In this document: positions 12,512-25,528 of the stretch, piece after piece
Layout: every line of letters begins with the position of its first letter
Numbering within the stretch: position 1 is the stretch's first letter
Assembly (NCBI RefSeq): GCF_040939455.1
Contig: NC_134110.1
Coordinates: 193,501-257,500 of the forward strand
Origin: Microcebus murinus
Lineage: Eukaryota; Chordata; Mammalia; Primates; Cheirogaleidae
Direction of reading: 5' to 3'
DNA: 64,000 nt
The notes under the pieces: generated by a model
What the model saw: only the letters and a program-made list of their open reading frames with translations
Database searches by the model: none
Told to the model about the DNA's origin: nothing
Translations under genes and position numbers: made by a program

Positions 12512-12972
12512 CTAAATATTTATTAGTTTCCACACAGGGGCTTTTTGCCAGAGCCTCTCTTCTCCTTGCAGTTTCAGAACACGGCTGAGATTCCAAAGGG
12601 GACTCGGACAGGGGGTGGGTGGAGTGGGTGGAAGGGGGCAGGGCTGGGCGGCTGGAGACAGGGCCTGGCCCACATCTGCCCCCAGCTGTGGCGTAAGCAA
12701 GGCCGGGCCCCTCTGTGAGATAAGTAGGTTGGAGTCAGTGGTCCTCAAGGCTCTGTCTAGGTCTTAATTCTTTAACCCTGGGTTCTGGCGTCTGGCCCTG
12801 TGCTAGATACGCAGCAGGCATTGATAAATGTGGCATTTAGTGAACGTTTGTTTCATGGGTCAGTATATGGGGGGGGTTACTGACAGTGACGGGGACTCTG
12901 ACCCTTCCCATCACTTCCAGGTGGGGGGGTCTGGCGCCAGCAGGAGGATCACTCATTTGTTCTCCAGCCCCA

Positions 12973-13332
12973 ACGGACACTCTGGGAGGCCGAGGCGGGA
13001 GGATCGCTGGAGGTCAGGAGTTTGAAACCAGCCGAGCAAGAGCAAGAGCGAGACCACCGTCTCTACTAAAAATACAAACAAATTAATTGGCCAACTAAAG
13101 TTATATAGAATCCAACAAGCCATGATTTTTGGGAAAAAATAAAAAAATAAATAAAAATATATAGAAAAAATTAGCTGGGCTTGGTGGCCCATACCTGTAA
13201 TCCCAGCTACTCGGGAGGCTGAGGCAGGAGGATGGCTTGAGCCCAGGAGTCTGAGGTTGCTGTGAGTGAGGCTGACACCACGGCACTCACTCTAGCCTGG
13301 ACAACAGAGTGAGACTGTGTCTCAAAAAAAAA
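12973..13332 (+). mobile_element. Alu with 45-bp linker insert, head missing
   Basis: Starts at cactctgggaggccgaggcg. The linker is interrupted by unrelated tccaacaagccatgattttt sequence at about 13110-13155. Confidence 0.8.
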
Positions 13333-13414
13333 ATTTTTTTTTAATTTTTTATACATAGATGTTCTATATTGTCTTTTTCCAGCTTGCCTGACTATTTTAA
13401 ATTTAAATTTAAAT

Positions 13415-13600
13415 TTTTTTGGAGACAGGGTCTCACTCTGTCACCTAGGCTGGAGTGCAGTAGCTAGGACTAAGGACCACAGGTGCGCCCCACTAGGACA
13501 GGATCTTGCTGTGTTGCCCAGTCTGGTGTCAAGTGACCCTCCCGCCTCAGGATCCCAAAGTGCTGGGACTACTTGTGTGAACCGCTGCACCTGGACCCCT
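13415..13600 (-). mobile_element. Old Alu fragment with internal deletion
   Basis: ggagacagggtctcactctg to ggatcccaaagtgctgggac, ancestral type. Confidence 0.7.
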
Positions 13601-13723
13601 TGCCTAGTCGTTTTGGGTAGGCTTTTGTTCCTCACTCACACTTTCAGGTAGGTCTTTTATGTCTTTAAACATATTAAATATAATTATAGTCTGTATCTGA
13701 TCATTAAAGTAGTTTAAGTTTTG

Positions 13724-14038
13724 GGCCGGGCGCGGTGGCTCACACCTGTCATCCCAGCACTCTGGGAGGCAGAGGTGGGCAGATCGCTCAAGGTCAGGAG
13801 TTCAAGACCAGCCTGAGCAAGAGCGAGACCCTGTCTCTACTAAAAGTAGAAAGAAATTAATTAGCCAACTAAAAATATATAGAAAAGACTAGCCGGGCAT
13901 GGTGGTGCATGCCTGTAGTCCCAGCTACTCAGGAGGCTGAGGCAGGAGGATCACTAGAGCCCAGGAGTTTGAGGTTGCTGTGAGCCAGGCTGACGCTACG
14001 GCACTCACTCACAGTGAGACTCTGTCTCAAAAAAAAAA
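13724..14038 (+). mobile_element. Lemur Alu
   Basis: Flanked by agtagtttaagtttt/agtagcttaagtttt. Confidence 0.92.
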
Positions 14039-14925
14039 GTAGCTTAAGTTTTTGTGGACTCAGCTCTGCCGTTAGCTGTGTGTGCTGATTCTCCCCAGGG
14101 ACCTGTGACGCGGTTCTGATGGTGAGGCTGTGACAGTGCTGGTGGCCCGGACCCTGTGAATTCAGCTCAGCTCTGCCCCTTGCTGGCTGCAGGGTGTCAG
14201 CCAGGCCGTTTAAACTGCTGAGCCCCTTCCTTCCAGCACTTGAAGTGCCAGGCGTGCGGGATAAGTGCTCTTTGCCTGCTCCCCGGGCACTCGGGGCCTG
14301 GGGGCTGGCCGCCGGCTCCCTGCCACTCCAGAGCCGGGGAGTGGTTGGGGATCTGGAAGAAGCTGGAAAGAACAAAGAGGCCCGGACGGGCACAATGGCA
14401 CCATTGTGAGCTCTCGGGGCTCACAGTTTCCTTTCTGTCCTTTCAACCTGAAGGGGGCCCTGTGGGGGCGGGGTGGGAATGGCGTGGGGGCCCATCCAGG
14501 GTCCCACAGGTGGGGGCCACAGGGAAGGTCGGCCCTGCAGGGTCCTCCTGCTTGAGTCCCTGGCTATGTAAGCAAAGTGTTAAATTTTTTGGTGGTGGTG
14601 AAAAGAAAAGACAGACAGAGAGAAAGAGTGGGGGCCAAACAAACCACGTGGCTTTATTATACACTCGTGGACGAGGTTCTGGGGCCCCAAGAGAGGGGGG
14701 CCCAGAAGTCGCCGCTGTTTGAAGGGGCTGAGGCCTTTTATACCCTTTGGGCCTCGCTAGGTAGGGACTTTTGGCGGGAAGAGCTGGGGATTTTAGGAGG
14801 GGCTGGAGGTATCTGTGGAATCCAGGAGCCTAAAAGGTTCTTATCCAGGTGGACGTCTGGATGTGGTTGCTCTCAATGGGGCCTGGCAGTTTTGTCCTTG
14901 GGGGGTCTGGTCTCATGAGCCTTTT
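14039..14925. other. Unique sequence, possibly MIR-related at its start
   Basis: 14145-14215 resembles a MIR (gccccttgctggctgcagg). The rest shows no gene or repeat I recognise. Confidence 0.5.
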
Positions 14926-14926
14926 C

Positions 14927-15264
14927 TTTTTTTTTTTTTTTTTTTTTGAGACAGAGTCTCGCTTTGTTGCCCAGGCTAGAGTGAGTGCTGTGGCGTCAGC
15001 CTCGCTCACAGCAACCTCAAACTCCTGGGCTCAAGCAATCCTCCTGCCTCAGCCTCCCGAGTAGCTGGGCATGCGCCACCATACCTGGCTAATTTTGTCT
15101 CTCTCTCTATATATTAGTTGACCAATTAATTTCTTTCTAAATTTATAGTAGAGACAGGGTCTCACTCTTGCTCAGGCTGGTTTCGAACTCCTGAGCTCAA
15201 ATGATCCGCCTGCCTTGGCCTCCCACGGTGCTAGGATGACAGGCGTGAACCACCGTGCCCAGTT
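14927..15264 (-). mobile_element. Lemur Alu
   Basis: Flanked by tgagccttttctttt on both sides. Confidence 0.92.
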
Positions 15265-15595
15265 TTGAGCCTTTTCTTTTTTGATCTAGGGAAGGGAGGG
15301 GGCCCCGCCACCAGCCTTACACAAAGAACCAGGCTCAGAGAGGCACAGGCCTGGCTGGCACCGCAGAGCAGATGGGGCAGAGCTGGGGGTGGAACCGGGA
15401 CTCGCCCGGCTACCCTGGGTCTCACATCCCCAAAGGGCATCTTGCACGTTTGAACTTTAGACATCCGACCTTTTCCCCCGACAGGGTTGTGTATTCTATC
15501 CTTAAACACGCTGCCGAGAGGCCAAAACGCAGACGTTTATCTTGCCACTTAAATATTTAGAATATCTCTAAACTCTTATAATCCTGTTTTGGCAT

Positions 15596-15895
15596 TTTTC
15601 CCCCTTCTTTTTAAAATAACAGCTTATGGAGACATAATTTATACACCACAAAATTCGCCCTTTTCAACTGTGCAATTCAGGGGTTTTTAGCGTGTGTGTG
15701 TGTGTGTGTGTGTGTGCAGTCGCCACCACTGTCTAATTTTAGAACCTCTTCCTCGTTTTTCCTCCCGGCCCCTGGCAACCATCGATCCACCTTCCACCCC
15801 TGTGGATCTGGTTCTTCTAGATGTTTCTTACGAACGGAGTCACATGGCGTGTGGCCTTCTACGACTGGCTGTGTCTCACTGAGTGTGGTGTTTTC
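15596..15895 (-). mobile_element. Old L1M-type fragment with a (GT)n
   Basis: acagcttatggagacataat, cacaaaattcgcccttttca and cctggcaaccatcgatcca are typical of old L1ME/L1MC ends in antisense. A (GT)n run (15692-15716) interrupts it. Confidence 0.6.
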
Positions 15896-15917
15896 TTTCT
15901 TTCTTTTTTTCTTTTAA

Positions 15918-16059
15918 CTGGCTAATTTTAGAAAGCCCTTTTTTTTGTAGAGACAGGGTCTCCTTATGTTGCCCAGGCTGGTCTTGAACTCCTAGCCTCA
16001 AGCGATCCTCCCACCTCAGCTCTCCCAAAGTGCTGTGATTACAGGCGTGGGCCACCACC
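15918..16059 (-). mobile_element. Old Alu monomer
   Basis: tagagacagggtctccttat to aggcgtgggccaccaccatg, FLAM-like. Confidence 0.7.
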
Positions 16060-16303
16060 ATGCCTGGCTTATTTTTAATTATTGTAGGTACATAATGTCA
16101 TAGTTGTGTATATTTGTGGAGTACATGTGATGCTTTGATACAGGCATACAATGCTATAGACATACATCTCCAGCCTGTATCAAAATCAGGAATCTGTGAT
16201 TACTCAAAAAATCGGTAATGGCTCAAAATCAGAGTAATTGGGGTTTCCATTACCTCAAGCGTTTATCATTTCTGTATCAGGAATATTCCAAATCCACTCT
16301 TTA
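16060..16303 (-). mobile_element. L1 3' UTR fragment (L1MA/L1PB-like)
   Basis: gtggagtacatgtgatgctt and aatcagagtaattggggttt match older primate L1 3' UTRs in antisense. Confidence 0.6.
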
Positions 16304-16896
<593 letters not shown>

Positions 16897-18024
16897 CATG
16901 TTAAGTGCTTTTGAGTGGCCCAGTCTGGGTTTGAGCCCATGTGGTGTCTCTGGGTGCCTCCACTCTGCACTAGCAGCGGCAGAGGGACCGTGTGGAGTTA
17001 GAAGTGAGCACAGTCAACCATGGGTGCTTAAGGGACAGCACAGTCACCATCCTGGTAAGCAGGGAGGCCTTCCTGGAGGAGGTGCCTCCTGCTCAGGGTC
17101 TTCCAGGATGGAGCTGAGAAAAAAGAGTGGAGGACAAGGATTCCAAATTCAGGGACAGCATGGCATCCCGGAGGCCTGGACGCACATGAGTGGCTTTGCC
17201 CTGTCCAGTGGCTCAGTGTGGCTGGAACATCTGGGTGTGTGTGGGGCAACCATGAGGCTGGAGAGGGAGGCTGGAGAGGGAGGCTGAAGCCAGACCTGGC
17301 GGCCTTGTTAAGGAGCCTGGACTTTGGTCTTCACCCTGAGGCAGTTGATAACCTTTGGGAATTGTACAGGAGAGATCGGAGAGATGGTGCTGGCTGGGAG
17401 GTCTCCCCAGACCACTGAGGAGTCCGGTCTGGCTGCCGCTGGCTTACGGGGAGGCCGGAGGGCGTGGGAGGACGAGGGACTGCGTGAGTCTCCTCTCGGC
17501 TGTCTCCATGGCGACGCTAGACGATGGTACAGTTCCTTCAGTTGAAATTTCCTTGCTGAGGTTCCAGGTGTTTTTGTTTCAGGCCGGCCCAGACCTGGGC
17601 CTCATCCCCTTCTCTCTGAAGTGTGGAGGCGAACTGAAAAGCAGAGAGGGGTGGGGAGGGACACGCTGGGACGGGGTGGGGACACGCAGGGGCACCCAGT
17701 GGTGCCACCGGCCTGCGCTGGCTCGGCCACCCGGCCTCCCTCTGCCGTCCCCAGGCCCCTGCAGGCCCAGCGCCTGGAGGAAATAAAGTTGTGCCTCGTG
17801 GGAAGAAGAGCTCTCCTGCTGGACCTCACTCACCGGGACTCTGAAGAGGGGCCGGCCCTTTGCCCCGGGGTTCTGGGCGTCCAGAGCTACAGGACGGGGA
17901 GGCCCTTGAGGGGTTCCCTGCAGCCCTCCCTCCCCCCAGCCCTCCCTCTGCCTCTCTCTCCCCACCGCTTTTTGCACGCGAAGAAACAGAGGCCTGCATT
18001 ATGGAAGTACGTGCCTCGCGTAAA
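16897..18024. other. Unique sequence, no gene recognised
   Basis: Moderately GC-rich. Several short open frames on both strands, none with a domain, start context or splice support. Confidence 0.6.
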
Positions 18025-19060
<1,036 letters not shown>

Positions 19061-19082
19061 TACATTAAGAACATTACTTTCT

Positions 19083-19254
19083 GGCCGGGCGCTGTGGCTC
19101 ACGCCTGTAATCCTAGCTCTTGGGAGGCCGAGGCGGGCGGATTGCTCAAGGTCAGGAGTTCAAAACCAGCCTGAGCAAGAGCGAGACCCCGTCTCTACTA
19201 TAAACAGAAAGAAATTAATTGGCCAACTGATATATATATAAAAAAAAAAAAAAA
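19083..19254 (+). mobile_element. Free left-arm Alu monomer with target duplication
   Basis: Only the left arm including the lemur linker (ending ggccaactgatatatata plus an A tail). Flanked by a perfect aagaacattactttctg duplication (19067 and 19255). Confidence 0.9.
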
Positions 19255-19329
19255 AAGAACATTACTTTCTGAACAATGAGATCTGTATAGCTCTGCCTCT
19301 TTTTAGTCTTGGTTTTATTTATTTATTTA

Positions 19330-19662
19330 TATTTATTTATTTATTTTTTTGAGACAGTCTCTCGCTTCGTTGCCCAGGCTAGAGTGAGTGCCGTGGCATC
19401 AGCCTCGCTCACAGCAACCTCAGACTCCTGGGCTCAAGTGATCCTCCTGCCTCAGCCTCCCTAGTAGCTGGGACTATAGGCATGCACCACCATGCCTGGC
19501 TGATTTTTTCTATATATATTAGTTGGCCAATTAATTTCTTTCTATTTATAGTAGAGACGGAGTCTTGCTCAGGCTGGTTTCAAACTCCTGACCTCAAGCA
19601 ATCCGCCTGCCTTGGCCTCCCAGAGTGCTAGGATTACAGGCGTGAGCCACCGCGCCCGGCCC
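19330..19662 (-). mobile_element. Lemur Alu
   Basis: T-rich tail with TTTA interruptions, head at 19662. Confidence 0.92.
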
Positions 19663-19844
19663 CTTGGTTTTTTTTATTTATTTTTTTATTTATTTATTAT
19701 TTTTTTTAGCACTCAGTACCTAGAACATAACAGGGTCTTGGTTTGTTTTAAATGGCTTGGTGTTCAGGACACTATGAACTGTGTAAGTGATCAGCTTCTC
19801 TGTTTTGCCCTGACCGCTCGAAAACTTCAGATCAAATTTGCAGT

Positions 19845-20103
19845 CCAAGGCCTGGAGTGGTGGCTCAGGCCGCTAGTCCCAGCACTCCAGGAGGCCGAGG
19901 CAGGAGGATCTCCTGAGCTTAGGAGTTTGAGGCCAGCATCAGCAAGAGTGAGACCCCGTCTCTATACTAAAAATAGAAATATTAGCCGGTCGTGGCAGGA
20001 GGCTGAGTCAGGAGGATCACTCACTTGAGTCCAGGAGTTTGAGGCTGCTCTGAGGTAGGCTGACACCTGGACAACAGAGTGAGACTTTGTTTCAAAAAAA
20101 AAA
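19845..20103 (+). mobile_element. Old truncated Alu
   Basis: Diverged left arm and shortened right arm, A tail at 20094-20103. Confidence 0.75.
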
Positions 20104-20250
20104 TCTTCATAGTCCATTTATACCTAAGAAGTATCCAGGGCTTCTAGGTCTCATTTCTGTAACCCCCATTGTTGGCCACATGTTAAAGCTTGACCTTTGC
20201 TTTACTTTCTTTTTTTCTTCCCCTTATGTACTTTTAAAAAATAGCCTTTT

Positions 20251-20795
20251 AAGGCCCAGCACGGTGGCTCATCTGCAATGCCAGGGCTTTGGGAGGCAGG
20301 GGCAGGAGACTAGCCTCAGCCTGGAAGTTCGAGGTTACAGTGCTCAGTGATGGGGTGGTGGCTCACGCCTGTAATCCTAGCACTTTGGGAGGCAGAGGAG
20401 GGCGGATTGCTCAAGGTCAGGAGTTCAAAACCAGCCTGAGTAAGAGCGAGACCCCGTCTCTACTATAAATAGAAAGAAATTAATTGGCCAACTAATATAT
20501 ATAGAAAAAATTAGCCAGTCGTGGTGGTGCATGCCTGTAGTCCCAGCTACTTGGGAGGCTGAGGCAGGAGGATCGCTTGAGCCCAGGAGCGTGAGGTTGC
20601 TGTGAGCTAGGCTGACGCCATGGCACTCACTCTAGCCTGGGCAACAGAGTGAAACTGTGTCTCAAAAAGAAAAAGAAAAGAAAAAAAGAAGGTTACAGTG
20701 CTCAGGAGTCCGAGGTGACAGTGAGCTATGATTGTGCCACTGTACTCAAGTCTGGGTGACAGAGTGAGGCCCTGTCTCCAGAAAATTACAGGAGT
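20251..20795 (+). mobile_element. Old Alu interrupted by a young lemur Alu
   Basis: Outer parts 20251-20347 and 20691-20795. The inner lemur Alu (20348-20690) is flanked by ggttacagtgctcag (20333 and 20691). Confidence 0.88.
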
Positions 20796-20799
20796 GTAC

Positions 20800-21487
20800 G
20801 TGCGCATTTTAGAAAGTTAGAAAATAAGGACAAGCAGAAATTTAAAAAGTCAAAACTTCAGACTCTCACCACCCAATCATTAATACCCTACTTAGTACAT
20901 GGCCTTCTTTTCATTAGAATGCAAGATTACACTTATTCTGCCACCTGCTTTTTTTTATTTTTATTTTTATTTTTATTTTTTGAGACAGAGTCTCACTTTG
21001 TTGCCCAGGCTAGAGTGAGTGCCGTGGCGTCAGCCTAGCTCACAGCAACCTCAAACTCCTGGGCTCGAGTGATTCTTCTGCCTCAGCCTCCCGGGTAGCT
21101 GGGACTGCAGGCATGCGCCACCATGCCCGGCTAATTTTTTATATATATATATCAGTTGGCCAATTAATTTCTTTCTATTTATAGTAGAGACGGGGTCTCG
21201 CTCTTGCTCAGGCTGGTTTTGAACTCCTGACCTTGAGCAATCCGCCCGCCTCGGCCTCCCAAGAGTTAGGATTACAGGCGTGAGCCACAGCGCCCGGCCT
21301 CCACCTGCTTTTTGCAGTGAAATATCTCCACTTTTCCACTACAGTAAAATTTCATCTCATCCAATATTCAAATGATATTCATATTTCTCCAGTTGGCCCC
21401 CAAAGCTCTTTATAACTAACTTGCCCAGAATAGTATCCAATCCAGGATCAGCTATTTTCATTTGATTGTTAAGGCCCTTGTGTCTCT
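20800..21487 (-). mobile_element. Old L1-like fragments around an Alu
   Basis: ttcagactctcaccacccaa and attcatatttctccagttgg are consistent with old L1 antisense sequence, split by the Alu 20950-21298. Assignment is weak. Confidence 0.35.
20950..21298 (-). mobile_element. Lemur Alu
   Basis: TTTTTA-rich tail, linker antisense at 21140-21180, head at 21298. Confidence 0.92.
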
Positions 21488-21488
21488 T

Positions 21489-21780
21489 TTATTTTTTTGA
21501 GACAAGGTCTCACTCTGTTGCCCAGGTCGGAATTTGGTGGTGCAATCACGGCTCACTACAACCCCGAACTCCTAGGGCTCAAGCCATCCTCCTGCCTCAG
21601 CCTCCCTAGGAGCTAGGACCACAGGCACCTGCCACCACGCTTGGCTTTCTGTACTTTGTGCAGAGACAGGGCTCTGGCTATGTTGCCCAGTCTGGTCTTG
21701 AACTCCTGGCCTCAAGGGATCCTCCTGCTTTGGCCTCCCAAAGTGCTGGGATTACAGGCCTGAGATCCTGTGCCCTGGCC
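21489..21780 (-). mobile_element. Old AluJ-like element
   Basis: Flanked by cccttgtgtctctt on both sides; no lemur linker. Confidence 0.85.
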
Positions 21781-22610
21781 CCTTGTGTCTCTTATAATCT
21801 AGCAGGTCATTTAAAAAAAATGCAATACTTGTTGAAAGCACTAGACCAGTTGGCCCGCAGAATTTTCCACCTTCTGGCTTTGCATTCTTGCTTCCTTGCG
21901 CTGCCCTTGGTCCTGTTCCTCTTTCCCCTTTGTTTCCTGCAAACTAGAATTAATGTCTAAAATATCTAAACACTGAGGGATCCAAGTAAAACATCTTTTG
22001 GCTGGAATAAATCGCTGCCATGGGTTTTGTATGGCATCCCAGGGAAGACGCACCATCTGGTCCGGGGTTAGTGAACCACTAGTGAACCTGAGATTAATTC
22101 CTGGGTCATGGTCGTGACCCCTGACCCCTCCCTACTCAGAGTGTCCCCTGTAACCTAGCAACCTGTGTGCTTCCTGTGACCGTGTGCACAGCAATTTTCC
22201 ACCCACTATTTTCGCAGTGGTTTAGCCACAGTCGATCATTCTTGTTTAGAAAGGTTTGCCAAAGTTGCTTTTGCTAATCCCACCTGCTTTTTTCCCTCCT
22301 CCACTGGGACTGTTTGGCTGCTGTGAAGTAGTTTCACTGGAGAAGCAGAATAAATATTTGATTTTTTCTCGTTGGTGGGGAGACTTGGAACGGCGGTCCC
22401 GGCCCACGGAGGCGCTGTCGCCTGCAGGACAGATGTCCCCACTTTTTGCTTTCCTGCCTGAGCAGACTGCAGGGCGTTTTCCATTGCTTGCGAGACTGCA
22501 GTTAGCGTTTTTGGCCTTTTGTGTGAGCGACCTGCGTTTTCCGCCCCAGAGAGAAATCCCGCCACGCGCAGAGCCTCGGCCAGGGAGGCCGCCCTGCAGC
22601 GGGGCCAGTG
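21781..22610. other. Unique sequence before the 23-bp minisatellite
   Basis: No known repeat or gene recognised. The last 150 bp become GC-rich and lead into the array. Confidence 0.55.
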
Positions 22611-24292
22611 CGCGCGTGTCCCGACTCCCCTGTCCCCGAGTGTCCAGACGCCGCGTGTCCCCGGTCCCCGCGTGTCCCCACCCCCCAGTACCCACATGTC
22701 CCCAACCCCCAGTGCCGGCGTGTCCCAACTCCCCTGTCCCCGAGTGTCCAGACCCTGCGTGTCCCCAGTCCCCGCGTGTCCCCACCCCCCAGTACCCACA
22801 TGTCCCCACCCCCAGTGCCCGCGTGTCCCAACTCCCCTGTCCCCACGTGTCCAGACCCCGCGTGTCCCCAGTCCCCGTGTGTCCCCACCCCCAGTGCCTG
22901 CGTGTCCCCACCCCCCAGTGCCCGCATGTCCCGACTGTCCGCGTGTCCCGACCCCCCCGCGTGTCCCCACCCCGAGTGCCCGCGTGTCCCAACTCCCCTG
23001 TCCCCACGTGTCCCGACCCCCCGCGTGTCCCCACCCCCCAGTGCCCGCGTGTCCCGACTGCCCGCGTGTCCCCACCCCCCACTGCCTGCGTGTCCTCATC
23101 CCGCGTGTCCCCACCCCCCACTGCCTGCGTATCCTCACCCCATGTGTCCCCACTCCCCGGTGCCCGCGTGTCCCAACCGCCCGTGTGTCCACACCCCCCA
23201 GTGCCCGCGTGTCTCGACCCCCCGCGTGTCCCCACCCCCAGTGCCCGCGTGTCCCCTGCGTGTCCCCACCACCCGTCCCCGCGTGTCCCCACCCCCAGTG
23301 CCCGCGTGTCCCCCGCGTGTCCCCACCACCCGTCCCTGCGTGTCCCCACCCCCAGTGCCCGCGTGTCCCCGCGTGTCCCCACCCCCAGTGCCCGCGTGTC
23401 CCCCGCGTGTCCCCACCCCAGTGCCCGCGTGTCCCCACCCCCAGTGCCCGCGTGTCCCCACCACCCGTCCCCGCGTGTCCCCACCCCCAGTGCCCGCGTG
23501 TCCCCGCGTGTCCCCACCCCTAGTGCCCGCGTGTCCCCCGCGTGTCCCCACCCCCAGTGCCCGCGTGTCCCCTGCGTGTCCCCACCACCCGTCCCCGCGT
23601 GTCCCCACCACCCGTCCCCGCGTGTCCCCACCACCCGTCCCCGCGTGTCCCCACCACCCGTCCCCGCGTGTCCCCACCCCCAGTGCCCGCGTGTCCCCCG
23701 CGTGTCCCCACCACCCGTCCCCGCGTGTCCCCACCCCCAGTGCCCGCGTGTCCCCGCGTGTCCCCACCCCCAGTGCCCGCGTGTCCCCCGCGTGTCCCCA
23801 CCCCAGTGCCCGCGTGTCCCCACCCCCAGTGCCCGCGTGTCCCCACCACCCGTCCCCGCGTGTCCCCACCCCCAGTGCCCGCGTGTCCCCGCGTGTCCCC
23901 ACCCCTAGTGCCCGCGTGTCCCCCGCGTGTCCCCACCCCCAGTGCCCGCGTGTCCCCTGCGTGTCCCCACCACCCGTCCCCGCGTGTCCCCACCCCCAGT
24001 GCCCGCGTGTCCCCACCCCCAGTGCCCGCGTGTCCCCGCGTGTCCCCACCCCCAGTGCCCGCGTGTCCCCCGCGTGTCCCCACCCCAGTGCCCGCGTGTC
24101 CCCACCCCAGTGCCCGCGTGTCCCCGCGTGTCCCCACCCCAGTGCCCGCGTGTCCCCACCCCAGTGCCCGCGTGTCCCCACCCCAGTGCCCGCGTGTCCC
24201 CACCCCAGTGCCCGCGTGTCCCCACCCCCAGTGCCCGCGTGTCCCCCGCGTGTCCCCACCCCAGTGCCCGCGTGTCCCCCGCGTGTCCCCCG
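22611..24292 (+). repeat. 23-bp G/C-strand-asymmetric minisatellite (about 1.7 kb)
   Basis: Units of about 23 bp built from cgcgtgtccccaccccc and agtgcc, with variants containing caccacccgtccc and short 10-bp cgcgtgtccc units. The minus strand is rich in GGGG runs. The 5' edge (22611-23160) is most diverged and the interior homogeneous. Positions 23341-23607 are repeated at 23726-23992 (offset 385 bp), including the rare 'acccctagtg' variant. Very long open frames on both strands are a by-product of the repeat. Confidence 0.95.
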
Positions 24293-24497
24293 CGCCGCCG
24301 GGACCGTTCGTTCGCGCGGCGCCGGGACACCGCGACTGTGCGCGCGGAATCAGAAACGAAACACCATTTTGAAAGTCTCGAAAAACTTCACCGGAAGAGA
24401 TCACAGAAGGGTCTTTTCGAGCAAGACGTCACCCTCGGAGCAGGTAAAAACAATCTCGTTCCTTTGAAAAGACCTAGAAAAGCAGCAGCGCCCGGCG

Positions 24498-24570
24498 GCC
24501 CGGCTAGCTCAGTCGGTAGAGCATGGGACTCTTAATCCCAGGGTCGTGGGTTCGAGCCCCACGTTGGGCG
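24498..24570 (+). tRNA. tRNA-Lys-CTT: tRNA-Lys (anticodon CTT)
   Basis: A complete 73-nt cloverleaf with acceptor stem GCCCGGC/GTTGGGC, D arm, anticodon stem TGGGA/TCCCA with loop CTCTTAA (anticodon CTT at positions 34-36), variable loop, T stem GTGGG/CCCAC with TTCGAGC loop, and discriminator G. There is no intron. The A box (TAGCTCAGTCGG, 24505-24516) and B box (GGTTCGAGCCC, 24549-24559) are intact. A TTTT tract at 24578-24581 is the pol III terminator. It lies 0.2 kb after the 23-bp minisatellite and 11.6 kb upstream of MORF4L1 on the same strand. Confidence 0.97.
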
Positions 24571-24577
24571 GCTTCGG

Positions 24578-24581
24578 TTTT
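24578..24581 (+). terminator. Pol III terminator of tRNA-Lys
   Basis: First T4 run, 8 nt after the mature tRNA end; a longer T run (24586-24590) follows as backup. Confidence 0.85.
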
Positions 24582-25528
24582 GCTTGTTTTTCGCATTTGC
24601 GAACATTTGGCGGATTTTCTTCCTCAGCAACCATGGTAACGCCACCGGTTTCAGTTCTTGTCAACGATAATAACCGGCTTCAATTCGGACTTCCTTGCCC
24701 TCAAACAATCCAATGCCTACAAAAACTACCAAGATTGAGCTAGTTTTAAAAAGGGCACAATAAATCTAGAAGATTCCATCTTAAAGATTCTCAGTGGAGA
24801 CTGCCTGGTGTAGAGAAATATTTGCTGCCAGTGGTGGTTTGAAGGGCAGCTGAAGGCCAGAGGTTGGGGGACAAGAACACATGACAGTTAATGACACTGC
24901 AGAGTTCATAAATATTGCTGCAATATTGCAATGTTTATTTTTTGCTTAATTGCATATAATATCGAAGGTTACCTTGCAGAGCAGCTCTGCTATGTTTTAA
25001 ACCCCTGTCAATTGTTTTAGGGATGATAGCTATTGTGATTTTTTTTTATCCTTTTTATTTTTATTTTTTGAAGTCAGCAGTTCAAACCAAAAATTTTCCC
25101 CTCGGTCATTTTGATCTCTCAAAACACATCTCAAAACAAAACAAAAAAAAATTCTCTTTTTCCTCAGGTTTTCCTTAAAAAGCTCACTTTCTTTGGGCAA
25201 AATTTTAGGTTGACAGCTGCAAGTTCTTCCTTTGTCTTAAATATTTCCAGTCATTCCCAGCGATTGTCTAGCCTTCTCCACAATTGCCGTTTGTTGTTAT
25301 CTAATTTTCTATTCAAAAATACAATTTCAGACCTTGGAAGAAAAACACGGAAATTTTCGGCATCAGGAATGAAGATCACCGAACACCCCTGTCATCACAG
25401 AGGAGCACCTACTCTCCAGGTGATGGCAGGTGGGTGTGATTTTTTTCCAGATAAGCACTCCAGGTGAAAGGAAAAGCCAACCGGTAAACTGAGGACAGGT
25501 CAATGGAAATATCAGACATCCTGAACCG
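24582..25528. other. Unique AT-rich sequence after the tRNA
   Basis: No recognisable repeat or gene; short open frames only. Confidence 0.6.

Noticed and set aside
22236..24467. Open frames of 300-620 codons on both strands (RVPTPSARVSPACPH and GTRGHWGWGHAGD types)
   Set aside because: Translations of the 23-bp minisatellite in multiple frames on both strands; no domain, splice or start support.
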